DNA of 64,000 bases from Chloroflexi bacterium GWB2_49_20. Its GTDB lineage: Bacteria; Chloroflexota; Anaerolineae; Anaerolineales; Villigracilaceae. Position 1 is the stretch's first letter. Every line of letters starts with the position of its first letter. The notes beneath the pieces are model-generated. The model was not told where the DNA came from. It saw only the letters and a list, made by a program, of their open reading frames with translations, and did no database searches. Both the position numbers and the translations under genes were made by a program. The stretch is from positions 1-64,000 of the forward strand of contig MGMF01000002.1 of the NCBI GenBank assembly GCA_001796335.1, read 5' to 3'. Below, in pieces: positions 54,480-62,723 of this stretch.

Positions 54480-55589
54480 ATGAGTGAATTTGCAGTTGAA
54501 CTTCAAGATGTGATAAAGCAATTCCCAACGCCAGAAGGTGGCCAGGTTTTTGCTGTGAACCATGTTTCAATGCAAATAAAAAACGGGGAATTCTTTTCCA
54601 TGCTGGGTTCATCTGGCTGTGGCAAAACCACTTCTTTGCGTATGATTGCTGGTTTTGAATGGCCAACTGAAGGTGAGGTGGTTATAGCTGGCACTCCTCA
54701 GGGACATACCCCGCCGTTCAAACGCCCTGTGAATACAGTCTTTCAATCCTACGCTTTGTTTCAGCATATGACGGTTTTTCAAAATGTGGCATTTGGGTTG
54801 GAAATGGATCATGTAGCCAAGAGCGAGGTCAATGACCGCGTGGGCAAGTCTCTTGATATGGTTCAATTATCCGGCATGGGAAAACGATTTCCAAAGCAAT
54901 TATCAGGTGGGCAACAACAACGGGTAGCCCTGGCGCGGGCAATAGTAAAAACCCCCAAAGTTTTGTTACTCGATGAACCTTTGGGAGCTTTGGATTTAAA
55001 GCTTCGGAAAGAAATGCAATTGGAATTAAAGGCGCTTCAACAACGCCTGGGGATAACATTTGTGTATGTCACCCATGACCAGGAAGAAGCTCTAACCATG
55101 TCTGATCGAATAGCAGTGATGAGTTTCGGAAAAGTTCTACAGATGGGCACGCCGGTTGAGATCTATGAGAGGCCGAATTGCAAATTTGTTGCTGATTTCA
55201 TCGGCACTTCAAATTTTCTGCATGGAACTGTTAAGTCGGTGGAAAATGGCAAGGCTAGCGTTTATATTCAGGAACTCGACGCTGAGGTGATGGGATTAGT
55301 TTCCGGAGATATCAGTGTAGGAGAGACAGCTGCTGTTTCAATCCGACCGGAAAAAATTCGTCTGTCTGAACAATCTGCTTTCAACCAGAATTGCTTTGAA
55401 GGGGTTGTTTCAAGTACAACTTATATTGGCTCTGACACACATGTTTATGTGAATGTAAAAGGCAATCGCATCAAAGTTTGGGAACAGAATAAGATTTCCA
55501 GTCTGGATCCCAAGGCTTATTACTCTGTTGGACAAAAAGTATGGCTGACCTTGTTCCCGGAAAATACATTGATCATGGCGGATAAGTGA
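54480..55589 (+). CDS. potA: Spermidine/putrescine ABC transporter ATPase
   Basis: The 369-residue ATPase has Walker A GSSGCGKT (43-50), Q-loop, signature LSGGQQQ (141-147), Walker [13 protein letters not shown] (161-172) and a C-terminal TOBE domain starting near 240. These are PotA features. With the two permeases and a binding protein that follow in the order A-B-C-D, it forms a full uptake system for polyamines. A CGGAGA ribosome site lies upstream. Confidence 0.93.
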   Translation: MSEFAVELQDVIKQFPTPEGGQVFAVNHVSMQIKNGEFFSMLGSSGCGKTTSLRMIAGFEWPTEGEVVIAGTPQGHTPPFKRPVNTVFQSYALFQHMTVFQNVAFGLEMDHVAKSEVNDRVGKSLDMVQLSGMGKRFPKQLSGGQQQRVALARAIVKTPKVLLLDEPLGALDLKLRKEMQLELKALQQRLGITFVYVTHDQEEALTMSDRIAVMSFGKVLQMGTPVEIYERPNCKFVADFIGTSNFLHGTVKSVENGKASVYIQELDAEVMGLVSGDISVGETAAVSIRPEKIRLSEQSAFNQNCFEGVVSSTTYIGSDTHVYVNVKGNRIKVWEQNKISSLDPKAYYSVGQKVWLTLFPENTLIMADK

Positions 55590-55596
55590 GGTTGGT

Positions 55597-56520
55597 ATGC
55601 TAAAACGTCTTCGAGAAAATAAAGCATTTCAAGGAACGATCCTGGCCATCCCAACATTGATTTTTATGGTCGGTTTATTGATCATTCCTTTGATTCTAAC
55701 TGCCATCATCAGTTTCGGTACACGTTCTCCGGATGGAAATGTGATCTATGGTTTTAGCCTGCATAATTATGCGCGCATATTTGGGATCAGCAGTGAATGC
55801 CAAAATGGTAAATCCATTTGTTTCGATCCTTTATACATGCAAATACTTGGGAGATCGCTCAGCCTGGCATTTAATACGACCGTTTTAGTAATTCTAATGG
55901 CTTACCCGTTATCTTACTTTATTGCGCGATCGCACCCCAGGCGAAGGAACACCTTCTTATTCATGGTACTCGTACCCCTGTGGACCAATTTTGTCATCAG
56001 GGTATATGCCTGGATGATGCTTTTGCGTACCCAGGGGGTGATCAATGGTGTGATCGGATGGGTGGCTGGTTTATTGGGATTGCACTTTGTGCCACTTGAG
56101 ATGATCTATACACCCGGGGCAGTGCTGGTGGGTATGATATATGAATTTTTACCCTTCATGATCTTGCCAATATTTACCTCGTTGGAGAAGATTGAGACAC
56201 CTCTTTATGAAGCCGCAGCTGACCTGGGAGCCAATCCTTTCCGAACATTCCTACGAGTTACCTTACCACTCTCCATGCCTGGAGTTGTTGCCGGAACGAT
56301 CCTGGTATTCATACCCGTGATGGGTACTTTCATTGTGTCGGATCTATTGGGTGGAAAACAAGTCATCCTGGTTGGAAACCTAATCCAACGCCAATTCCTG
56401 GATGCGCGTGATCCAACCTTTGGATCGGCTGCCTCCCTGATACTGATGGTTATGACTTTGATCGTCACTTACTTCTATACACGAAAATTCGGTTTTGGTG
56501 AGGAGATAATTTCAGCATGA
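55597..56520 (+). CDS. potB: Spermidine/putrescine ABC transporter permease B
   Basis: The 307-residue membrane protein has six hydrophobic helices and the EAA loop [26 protein letters not shown] that contacts the ATPase (shown as [14 protein letters not shown]). It follows potA by 7 bases and overlaps potC by 4. Its place in the A-B-C-D order and EAA loop support the PotB assignment. Confidence 0.92.
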   Translation: MLKRLRENKAFQGTILAIPTLIFMVGLLIIPLILTAIISFGTRSPDGNVIYGFSLHNYARIFGISSECQNGKSICFDPLYMQILGRSLSLAFNTTVLVILMAYPLSYFIARSHPRRRNTFLFMVLVPLWTNFVIRVYAWMMLLRTQGVINGVIGWVAGLLGLHFVPLEMIYTPGAVLVGMIYEFLPFMILPIFTSLEKIETPLYEAAADLGANPFRTFLRVTLPLSMPGVVAGTILVFIPVMGTFIVSDLLGGKQVILVGNLIQRQFLDARDPTFGSAASLILMVMTLIVTYFYTRKFGFGEEIISA

Positions 56521-57398
56521 ATCCATATCGCCGATCACCATTTATTCGCATATCCACGGTGCTTGTGTATATCTTTTTGTATGCACCCATTTTGGTTCTG
56601 ATAATATTTGCTTTTAATTCTTCCCGAACCAATGTCCTGTTCGGTGGGTTCATAACCCATTTTGGACCATTATCAATGAATGGGAGCACTGTCATTCAAA
56701 GTCCTTGTGGCCCCTTCCATTGGTTCTGTGAACTGGCCAAGAACCGGGAGGTGATGGGTGCCACCAAAAATACCCTGACAATTGCCTTTATTTCGACGAT
56801 CAGTTCAACGATCATCGGTACCATGGCGGCTCTTGCGTTGCAAAGATATAACTTCAAATTGAAGTCACTTACACAGGTATCCCTGTATATACCTATCGTC
56901 ATCCCTGAAATCGTAATGGGAATTGGAATCCTGGTGTTATTCAGCCAGGTTTTTACCTTCCTCAATGGAGTATTTGGGATAACTGGAGATGACCGTCTGG
57001 GAATGGGATTGCAAACTGTGATCGTCTCGCATATTGCCTTTAGTATTCCATTTGTGACCTTGGTCGTCCAAGCCAGGCTGCAAGGCTTTGATAAATCAAT
57101 CGAAGAGGCAGCCATGGATCTTGGTGCGAATGAACTTGTTACTTTCTGGCGAGTTACATTTCCAACAATTTTGCCCGGCATTCTTTCTGGTGGATTGTTG
57201 GCTTTCACCCTTTCGTTGGATGATTTCGTGATCACTTTTTTTACAACGGGTCCGGGTGCCACCACATTGCCGATATATGTCTATGGTCTCTTGCGAAGGA
57301 TCATTACTCCACAGGTGAACGCCTTGTCTGCAGTATGGGTTATGATCGTTTTTTCAATTATGCTGCTTATGCAAAAGCTCGAAAATAGAGCTTCTTAG
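56517..57398 (+). CDS. potC: Spermidine/putrescine ABC transporter permease C
   Basis: The 293-residue permease has six membrane helices, the EAA motif [21 protein letters not shown] and the PotC-typical [15 protein letters not shown] near the end. It overlaps potB by 4 bases (ATGA). It has a 70-base gap to potD that contains a small hairpin, probably to raise the binding-protein level. Confidence 0.92.
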   Translation: MNPYRRSPFIRISTVLVYIFLYAPILVLIIFAFNSSRTNVLFGGFITHFGPLSMNGSTVIQSPCGPFHWFCELAKNREVMGATKNTLTIAFISTISSTIIGTMAALALQRYNFKLKSLTQVSLYIPIVIPEIVMGIGILVLFSQVFTFLNGVFGITGDDRLGMGLQTVIVSHIAFSIPFVTLVVQARLQGFDKSIEEAAMDLGANELVTFWRVTFPTILPGILSGGLLAFTLSLDDFVITFFTTGPGATTLPIYVYGLLRRIITPQVNALSAVWVMIVFSIMLLMQKLENRAS

Positions 57399-57413
57399 GA
57401 TCGTGTAGCCCAT

Positions 57414-57430
57414 GGGTGGGTGTTCCACCC
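57414..57430. terminator. Small hairpin between potC and potD
   Basis: GGGTGG (57414-57419) pairs with CCACCC (57425-57430) around a 5-base loop. T-rich sequence follows (57441-57453). It could be an RNA-processing or partial termination site giving more potD message than permease message. Confidence 0.4.
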
Positions 57431-57468
57431 TATGTTAACTATTTTATATTTTTCTAAAGGAGGAAGAA

Positions 57469-58584
57469 ATGAAAGACAAGTTGATGAAAGTGTTGGTGGT
57501 AGTTGTTCTGGCAAGTATGTTGTTGGCAGCATGTGGCGGTGGAGCCCCGGCAAGTGATGAATTTGTCTGCCCGGAACCAGAAAACAAGATTGAAGTTACA
57601 TCTACGGAGCTGAACATCTTTGTCTGGACCGAATATATCCCTGCCGAGTGGAAGACCTGTTTTGAACAGGTGTATGGGGTCAAGATAAACCATGATGAAT
57701 ATTCCAGCAATGAAGAAATGTATGCAAAATTGCTAGCAGGTGGATCCAATTACGATCTGGTACAACCAACCGACTATATTATCGGGTTGATGATCCGGCA
57801 AGGATTGCTGCAACAAATTGATCAAAACAAACTCCCCATGGCTAATTTCAATCCGAACTATCTAAACAAAGCCTTTGACCCGGGTAATAAATATACAGTA
57901 CCCTATATGGCTGGGACGGATGCGATCATCTATAATGCAGATATCGTCACAACCCCTCCCACTTCTTTCGCAGATTTGTGGAATCCAGAATATGCAGGTC
58001 GATTGGTGTTCCTGGACGACTCACGCGTAATCATAGGTATGACCTTGCTGACCCTGGGATATGATATTAATACCACTGACCCAGCCCAACTGGAAGAAGC
58101 CAAAGTCAAACTTGCGGAATTAATTCCGAATGTAAAACTCTTTGATAGTGATAGCCCCAAAACTGCTCTCATAGCGGGTGATGTGGATCTGGGTATCACA
58201 TGGACAGGCGAGGCTTTTACTGCCCAACAGGAAAATCCTGCTTTTACATTTGTTTATCCCACAGAAGGTGCGGTTTTATGGCAGGATAACTGGGCAGTGC
58301 CCACCGGAGCTTCCCACCTGGATGCTGTATATGCGTGGATAAGTTATACCGGTCAAGGAGATATGTTCTGGTTAATGTTACGTGATTTTCCATACATCGT
58401 CCCAAATCAAGCAGCTCTTGATTTTGCTGAAACCAACCAGGCTGAACTGTTTGATGCATATATGAATTCCACCATTACCAATGTTCCCCAGGCAGCAATT
58501 GACAATGCACATCTTATCGAAGATGTTGGGGATGCAACACCACTTTACGATCAAATCTGGACTGAAGTGAAAGGTGGAGAGTAA
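57469..58584 (+). CDS. potD: Spermidine/putrescine-binding lipoprotein
   Basis: The 371-residue protein has a lipobox (LLAACGGG, Cys22). It then follows the PotD family: NIFVWTEYIPAEWKTCFEQVYGVKI, VQPTDYIIGLMIRQGLLQQID, MAGTDAIIYNADIV and WQDNWAVPTGASHLDAVYAWISY (all shown in part). It would capture polyamine outside the membrane and deliver it to PotBC. The start has the strongest ribosome site of the block (AAAGGAGGAAGAA). Acidic and aromatic ligand residues are visible but ligand choice cannot be set. Confidence 0.92.
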   Translation: MKDKLMKVLVVVVLASMLLAACGGGAPASDEFVCPEPENKIEVTSTELNIFVWTEYIPAEWKTCFEQVYGVKINHDEYSSNEEMYAKLLAGGSNYDLVQPTDYIIGLMIRQGLLQQIDQNKLPMANFNPNYLNKAFDPGNKYTVPYMAGTDAIIYNADIVTTPPTSFADLWNPEYAGRLVFLDDSRVIIGMTLLTLGYDINTTDPAQLEEAKVKLAELIPNVKLFDSDSPKTALIAGDVDLGITWTGEAFTAQQENPAFTFVYPTEGAVLWQDNWAVPTGASHLDAVYAWISYTGQGDMFWLMLRDFPYIVPNQAALDFAETNQAELFDAYMNSTITNVPQAAIDNAHLIEDVGDATPLYDQIWTEVKGGE

Positions 58585-58650
58585 ACCCTCCTGATGAATT
58601 CGTTCCAGGTTACAGAATTTTCAATAGGGGATTACATAAATTATGATATA

Positions 58651-58697
58651 GGCGCGTGACTGTTGATCTGGTTGTTTGCCAGACCAGCAGCCACGCC
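58651..58697. terminator. Imperfect hairpin after potD
   Basis: The left arm from 58651 and right arm to 58697 pair over about 17 positions with two mismatches, a G-U pair and a two-base bulge, around a TTGTTTG loop. It lies 67 bases after potD. A proper T-run is lacking, so termination may be partial. Confidence 0.45.
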
Positions 58698-58780
58698 TGT
58701 GTTTAAATCAACAATATAGCTGACAAATTGATGAATAGTTATAATAATACCGCAAAAAATACATAATCAGCATAATACCG

Positions 58781-58809
58781 TTGACATTAATGACGAAAAA
58801 TGATAATAT
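58781..58809 (+). promoter_or_regulatory. Possible promoter of the second Lrp-type regulator
   Basis: A perfect TTGACA at 58781-58786 is 17 bases from TAATAT at 58804-58809. The gene's ATG is at 58815 and has no Shine-Dalgarno sequence, so the transcript would be leaderless. An 8-base palindrome CATTAATG (58785-58792) overlaps the -35 end. The -10 box is weak. Confidence 0.35.
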
Positions 58810-58814
58810 GAAGT

Positions 58815-59282
58815 ATGGAAAAAGACGAATCTCCCCGATACCCGATTGAACTTGACAAGATAGATGCATCAATCATCGAGAAACTGCGGCAGGATGGTCG
58901 CACAGCTTTTGCTCAAATGGCACAAGAGCTAAATGTATCCCCGGGAATGATACGGGCAAGATATAACCGCCTGGTTGAAAACGGCTGCTTGAAAGTTGTG
59001 GCAATCACCAATCCTCTTCAAATGGGTTATGAGACCATGGCTATGATCGGGATCCGGGTGGATGGGAATAAGTTGTTGGAAGCGGCAAATAAAATTGCAG
59101 CTTTTGACGAAGTTATCTACCTGGTTATTACCAGCGGATCATATGACATCCTGGCAGAAATCAGGGCGCGTGATCATGTCCACCTTTTGAAGTTTTTAAC
59201 AGAGAAACTTTATCAAATTGAGGGTGTGCGTGAATCCGATTCGTTTTTACACTTAAAGATAATGAAAGAAATATATTATTAA
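58815..59282 (+). CDS. Lrp/AsnC-family transcription regulator (2)
   Basis: The 155-residue protein has an Lrp helix-turn-helix (DASIIEKLRQDGRTAFAQMAQELNVSPGMIRARYNRLVENG in parts) and a RAM domain (FDEVIYLVITSGSYDILAEIRARDHVHLLKF). It is a paralogue of the regulator at 48.3 kb by arrangement, though clearly diverged. It divides the transporter genes from the saccharopine-like dehydrogenase and aldehyde oxidoreductase genes, suggesting that the block has two regulatory halves. A terminator follows. Confidence 0.9.
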   Translation: MEKDESPRYPIELDKIDASIIEKLRQDGRTAFAQMAQELNVSPGMIRARYNRLVENGCLKVVAITNPLQMGYETMAMIGIRVDGNKLLEAANKIAAFDEVIYLVITSGSYDILAEIRARDHVHLLKFLTEKLYQIEGVRESDSFLHLKIMKEIYY

Positions 59283-59301
59283 ATTGTTTTTCCAAAAACA
59301 T

Positions 59302-59367
59302 CCCGCAGGTTGCTGCGTTTAAAGCCTGTCTTTTAAAATAAACCTGCAGGGCGCTGCATGATTTTTT
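59302..59367 (+). terminator. Terminator after the second Lrp-type gene
   Basis: CCCGCAGGTT (59302-59311) pairs with AACCTGCAGGG (59341-59351) with one bulged base. A T6 run follows at 59362-59367. It lies about 20 bases after the stop codon, before the saccharopine-dehydrogenase-like gene. The 29-base loop is long. Confidence 0.5.
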
Positions 59368-59414
59368 ATTGGAATTTCTGATACCAAGTTAAAATCTATA
59401 AAGGAGTTGAAATA

Positions 59415-60620
59415 ATGAAAGTATTACTTGTCGGTGTCGGTGGTGTTGGAGAAGCAATTGCAGCAATAGCCAAACCGCGCAAATGGATGGAGTTAATTGT
59501 GCTTGCAGACTACAATCTGGTGCGTGCCAAGGAAGTACAGGCAAAGCTAAAAGAACCCAAGCGCTTCCCGGCAGAGTGGATCGATGCCAGCAAACAAGAA
59601 CTCATAGAAGAAATGGCAAAAAAATATGATGTTGATCTCATCATGAACGCCTGTGATCCTGTTTACAACGTGCCTATATTTGACGCAGCTTTCAATGTGG
59701 GCTGTAATTATATGGATATGGCCATGACCTTGTCCACGCCGCACCCCGAAAAACCATTTGAGCAATGCGGTATTAAATTGGGCGATTACCAATTTGAACG
59801 CTCCAAGGCATGGGAAGAGAAAGGCATCCTTAGCCTCGTGGGTTTGGGTGTTGAACCGGGAATGGCAGATGTATTTGCAAAATATGCAGAAAAGCACCTT
59901 TTTGATGAAATTGAAGAGCTTGGTATTCGCGATGGCGCAAATATTGAAATTCAGGGATATGAATTTGCCCCCAATTTCTCCATCTGGACAACCATAGAGG
60001 AATGTTTAAATCCTCCGGTCATCTGGGAAAAAGAGAAGGGCTGGTTTACAACGGAGCCTTTTTCCGAACCCGAGGTATTTGAATTCCCGGGAGGAATAGG
60101 CAAAGTTGAAGTTGTGAATGTTGAGCATGAGGAAGTTCTATTGATGCCCCGCTGGGTAAAATGCAAGCGTGCAACATTCAAATATGGATTGGGCGACCAA
60201 TTCATAGGAGTATTGAAAACTTTGCACATGCTGGGACTGGACAATAAGGAAAAAATCAAAGTCAAAGGTATTGAAGTGGCTCCACGGGATGTTGTGGCTG
60301 CCTGTCTTCCCGACCCGGCTCACCTGGGAGACAAAATGTCTGGAAAAACATGTGCCGGCACCTGGGTAAAGGGTAAAAAAGATGGCAAGGATAAGGAAAT
60401 ATATATATACCAGGTGGCTGACAATTGGGATTGTATGAAAACTTGGGGCTGCCAGGCAGTTGTCGCCCAAACAGCTTTTAGTGCTGTGATCGGCATGGAT
60501 TTACTTGAACATGGAATTTGGAAAGAAATTGGCGTAATTGGCCCAGAAGCATTCGATCCGGATCCTTTCATGGAGAAGATGGTAGATTATGGGTTCCCGT
60601 ATGGAATAAAAGAAATGTAA
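59415..60620 (+). CDS. Saccharopine dehydrogenase-family oxidoreductase
   Basis: The 401-residue enzyme has an N-terminal Rossmann fold (VLLVGVGGVGEAIAAIA, Gly7-Gly12) and the family's middle motifs NACDPVYNVPIFDAAFNVGCNYMDMA and LGVEPGMADVFAKYA (in parts). The family includes saccharopine dehydrogenase, homospermidine synthase and carboxy(nor)spermidine dehydrogenase, which form or split secondary amines. The amine context fits a polyamine-related substrate, but I cannot choose one. AAAGGAG lies 10 bases before the ATG. Confidence 0.82.
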   Translation: MKVLLVGVGGVGEAIAAIAKPRKWMELIVLADYNLVRAKEVQAKLKEPKRFPAEWIDASKQELIEEMAKKYDVDLIMNACDPVYNVPIFDAAFNVGCNYMDMAMTLSTPHPEKPFEQCGIKLGDYQFERSKAWEEKGILSLVGLGVEPGMADVFAKYAEKHLFDEIEELGIRDGANIEIQGYEFAPNFSIWTTIEECLNPPVIWEKEKGWFTTEPFSEPEVFEFPGGIGKVEVVNVEHEEVLLMPRWVKCKRATFKYGLGDQFIGVLKTLHMLGLDNKEKIKVKGIEVAPRDVVAACLPDPAHLGDKMSGKTCAGTWVKGKKDGKDKEIYIYQVADNWDCMKTWGCQAVVAQTAFSAVIGMDLLEHGIWKEIGVIGPEAFDPDPFMEKMVDYGFPYGIKEM

Positions 60621-60666
60621 AGGAAAAGGACGTAATCCTGCAACAAAGATAACCTTGGTGTGGGAT

Positions 60667-60695
60667 TTTGCATTTCCTGCGATTCTGCCTATAAT
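60667..60695 (+). promoter_or_regulatory. Candidate promoter for the aldehyde oxidoreductase gene
   Basis: TTTGCA (60667-60672) and a perfect TATAAT (60690-60695) are 17 bases apart, 44 bases before the ATG. The gene therefore may be expressed on its own as well as from upstream. Confidence 0.6.
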
Positions 60696-60739
60696 ACAAC
60701 CATTGGAAAAATAATTAGATATTCCATAAGGAGGTTTAG

Positions 60740-62650
60740 ATGCCCTACGGGTATAATGGAAAAATTCTGCACATCAATTTGACAACCCATGAAATCCATG
60801 AAGAAACCCCACCCGAATCTTTCTATCGCAAGTATTTGGGTGGTAGCGCCATGGGTTTATATTATATTCTGCGCGAAACACCATCTGGTGTGGACCCATC
60901 GGCGCCCGAGAATGTGTTGACATTGTTCGCTGGTGTGACCACAGGTGCGGCGATTTCAGGGCAGAGCCGGATAAATGCAAATGCAAAATCTCCAATAAGC
61001 GGTGCCATAGGTGATTCTCAAGGTGGAGGCTTTTTCCCCGCAGAATTAAAGTTTGCGGGTGTGGATGGTATTGTTATTAAAGGAAAATCTCCCAAACCGG
61101 TTTACCTGACAATATTAAGCGGCGTGTATGAATTGAAAGATGCCGCACATTTAATGGGGAAGGTTACTGGTGAGGTTGACGAGATCTTAAAAAAAGAACT
61201 GGGGGATAATAAAATTGAAATTCTCCAACATGGGCCAGGGGCTGAAAATGGTGTTCTGTTTTCCAGCCTGGTGAGCATGTCCAATCGTAATAATGGTCGG
61301 ACGGGTATGGGGCTGGTGATGGCCAGCAAGAATCTCAAAGCTGTGGTTGTACGCGGCACCAAAAAACCAGCCATAGCGCATCCGAAGAAATTGACTGAAC
61401 TGCACCGCGCTGGTCCAAAGATCCTTCCAGATAACCCGGATATGCCGGGTATGACTGAATTTGGTACCCCCGGAGTGGTTATGTTCCAAAACACTCTCGG
61501 CACATTGCCGACCAGAAATTACAATGAAGGACAATTTGAAAATGCCGATCCGATCAGCGGGGAAGTAATGGCCCGTACGATCCTCAAGGCAAGGGATACT
61601 TGTTACGCCTGCATCGTACGCTGCAAGCGAGTGGTTGAGATCAGCGAGGGAAAACACCTGGTAGATGCGCAGTACGGCGGACCAGAATATGAGACACTGG
61701 GGACATTTGGATCCTATTGTGGCATTGATGACCTGGCTGCGATTTCCAAAGCTAACCAAATCTGTAACATGTACGGTGTGGATACGATCGCCTGTGGAGC
61801 TACGATTGCCTTCGCAATGGAATGTTTTGAGAAAGGCATAATATCCACTGAAGAAACAGGCGGCATTGATCTTCGCTTTGGTAACCCAGATGCCATGTTG
61901 GAAGTTCTTGATCAAATTGTGAAAAACCAAGGTAAATTGGGCAAAGTTTTATCGCAGGGATCAGAGCGGGCAGCTGCTGTGTGGGGTAAGCAGGCAGAAG
62001 AATGTTTGATCACAGTCAAAGGAGCTGAAGCACCAGCACACATGCCGCAAGCCAAACGTTCCCTTGCCCTCATCTATGCTGTCAATCCTTTTGGCGCAGA
62101 TCATCAATCGTCGGAACACGATGCGTATTATGAAGAAGGAGTTGCTGATCTTAATCTTAACCGGTTGAAGATGCTTGGTTTACACGAACCACAACCACAG
62201 TATAGTCTTACCCCAGAAAAAGTTCGCTTTGCCATGCAAGGTGAACTATTTTATAGCATGATGGACTCACTGGAGTTATGCCAGTTCGTGTGGGGACCAG
62301 CCTGGACCCTCTATGGTCCAAAAGAAACGGTTGAAATGCTTAATGCAGTTACCGGTTGGGATGTAACGGTGGATGAGCTATTATTGGTTGGGCAGCGCCG
62401 GCTAAACCTGATGCGAATTTACAATGCTCGTGAGGGATTGGATCGAAAAAATGACAAATTGCCCAAGAAATTCTTTAAGGCCTTACAAGGAACCGGACCA
62501 ACCGCAGGCGTGGCTTTAACGGAAAATGAATTTGAAGCCGCGCTCGATCATTATTACGCACTAAATGGATGGACTCCAAATGGAATTCCCACCCGTCAGA
62601 AACTGGTTGACCTTGACCTGGATTGGGCAAGTGAATATTTGCCTGCATAA
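60740..62650 (+). CDS. aor: Tungsten-type aldehyde:ferredoxin oxidoreductase
   Basis: The 636-residue enzyme oxidises aldehydes to acids and reduces ferredoxin, using tungsten (or molybdenum) bis-pterin and one 4Fe-4S cluster. The N-terminus GYNGKILHINLTTHEI, AKSPISGAIGDSQGGGFFPAELK and GGPEYETLGTFGSYCG are typical. Cluster ligands are Cys288, Cys291 and Cys295 (CYACIVRC), with Cys514 (SLELCQF) the likely fourth. AAGGAGG lies 5 bases before the ATG. In this locus it could oxidise amino-aldehydes or semialdehydes from the aminotransferases. Substrate range is inference. An aldehyde:ferredoxin enzyme implies an anaerobe. Confidence 0.93.
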   Translation: MPYGYNGKILHINLTTHEIHEETPPESFYRKYLGGSAMGLYYILRETPSGVDPSAPENVLTLFAGVTTGAAISGQSRINANAKSPISGAIGDSQGGGFFPAELKFAGVDGIVIKGKSPKPVYLTILSGVYELKDAAHLMGKVTGEVDEILKKELGDNKIEILQHGPGAENGVLFSSLVSMSNRNNGRTGMGLVMASKNLKAVVVRGTKKPAIAHPKKLTELHRAGPKILPDNPDMPGMTEFGTPGVVMFQNTLGTLPTRNYNEGQFENADPISGEVMARTILKARDTCYACIVRCKRVVEISEGKHLVDAQYGGPEYETLGTFGSYCGIDDLAAISKANQICNMYGVDTIACGATIAFAMECFEKGIISTEETGGIDLRFGNPDAMLEVLDQIVKNQGKLGKVLSQGSERAAAVWGKQAEECLITVKGAEAPAHMPQAKRSLALIYAVNPFGADHQSSEHDAYYEEGVADLNLNRLKMLGLHEPQPQYSLTPEKVRFAMQGELFYSMMDSLELCQFVWGPAWTLYGPKETVEMLNAVTGWDVTVDELLLVGQRRLNLMRIYNAREGLDRKNDKLPKKFFKALQGTGPTAGVALTENEFEAALDHYYALNGWTPNGIPTRQKLVDLDLDWASEYLPA

Positions 62651-62723
62651 TTAATGTCATTCGGGCGCGGATGAATCTTGGCAATCTCCCGCCCGATGAT
62701 AAATTACCCGATTGGATAAAAAA

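Noticed and set aside
56696..57265. Open frame of 189 codons on the minus strand
   Set aside because: Antisense to potC; composition is that of a reversed membrane protein.
61187..61930. Open frame of 247 codons on the minus strand
   Set aside because: Antisense shadow of the aldehyde oxidoreductase gene; no recognisable domain and no ribosome site.
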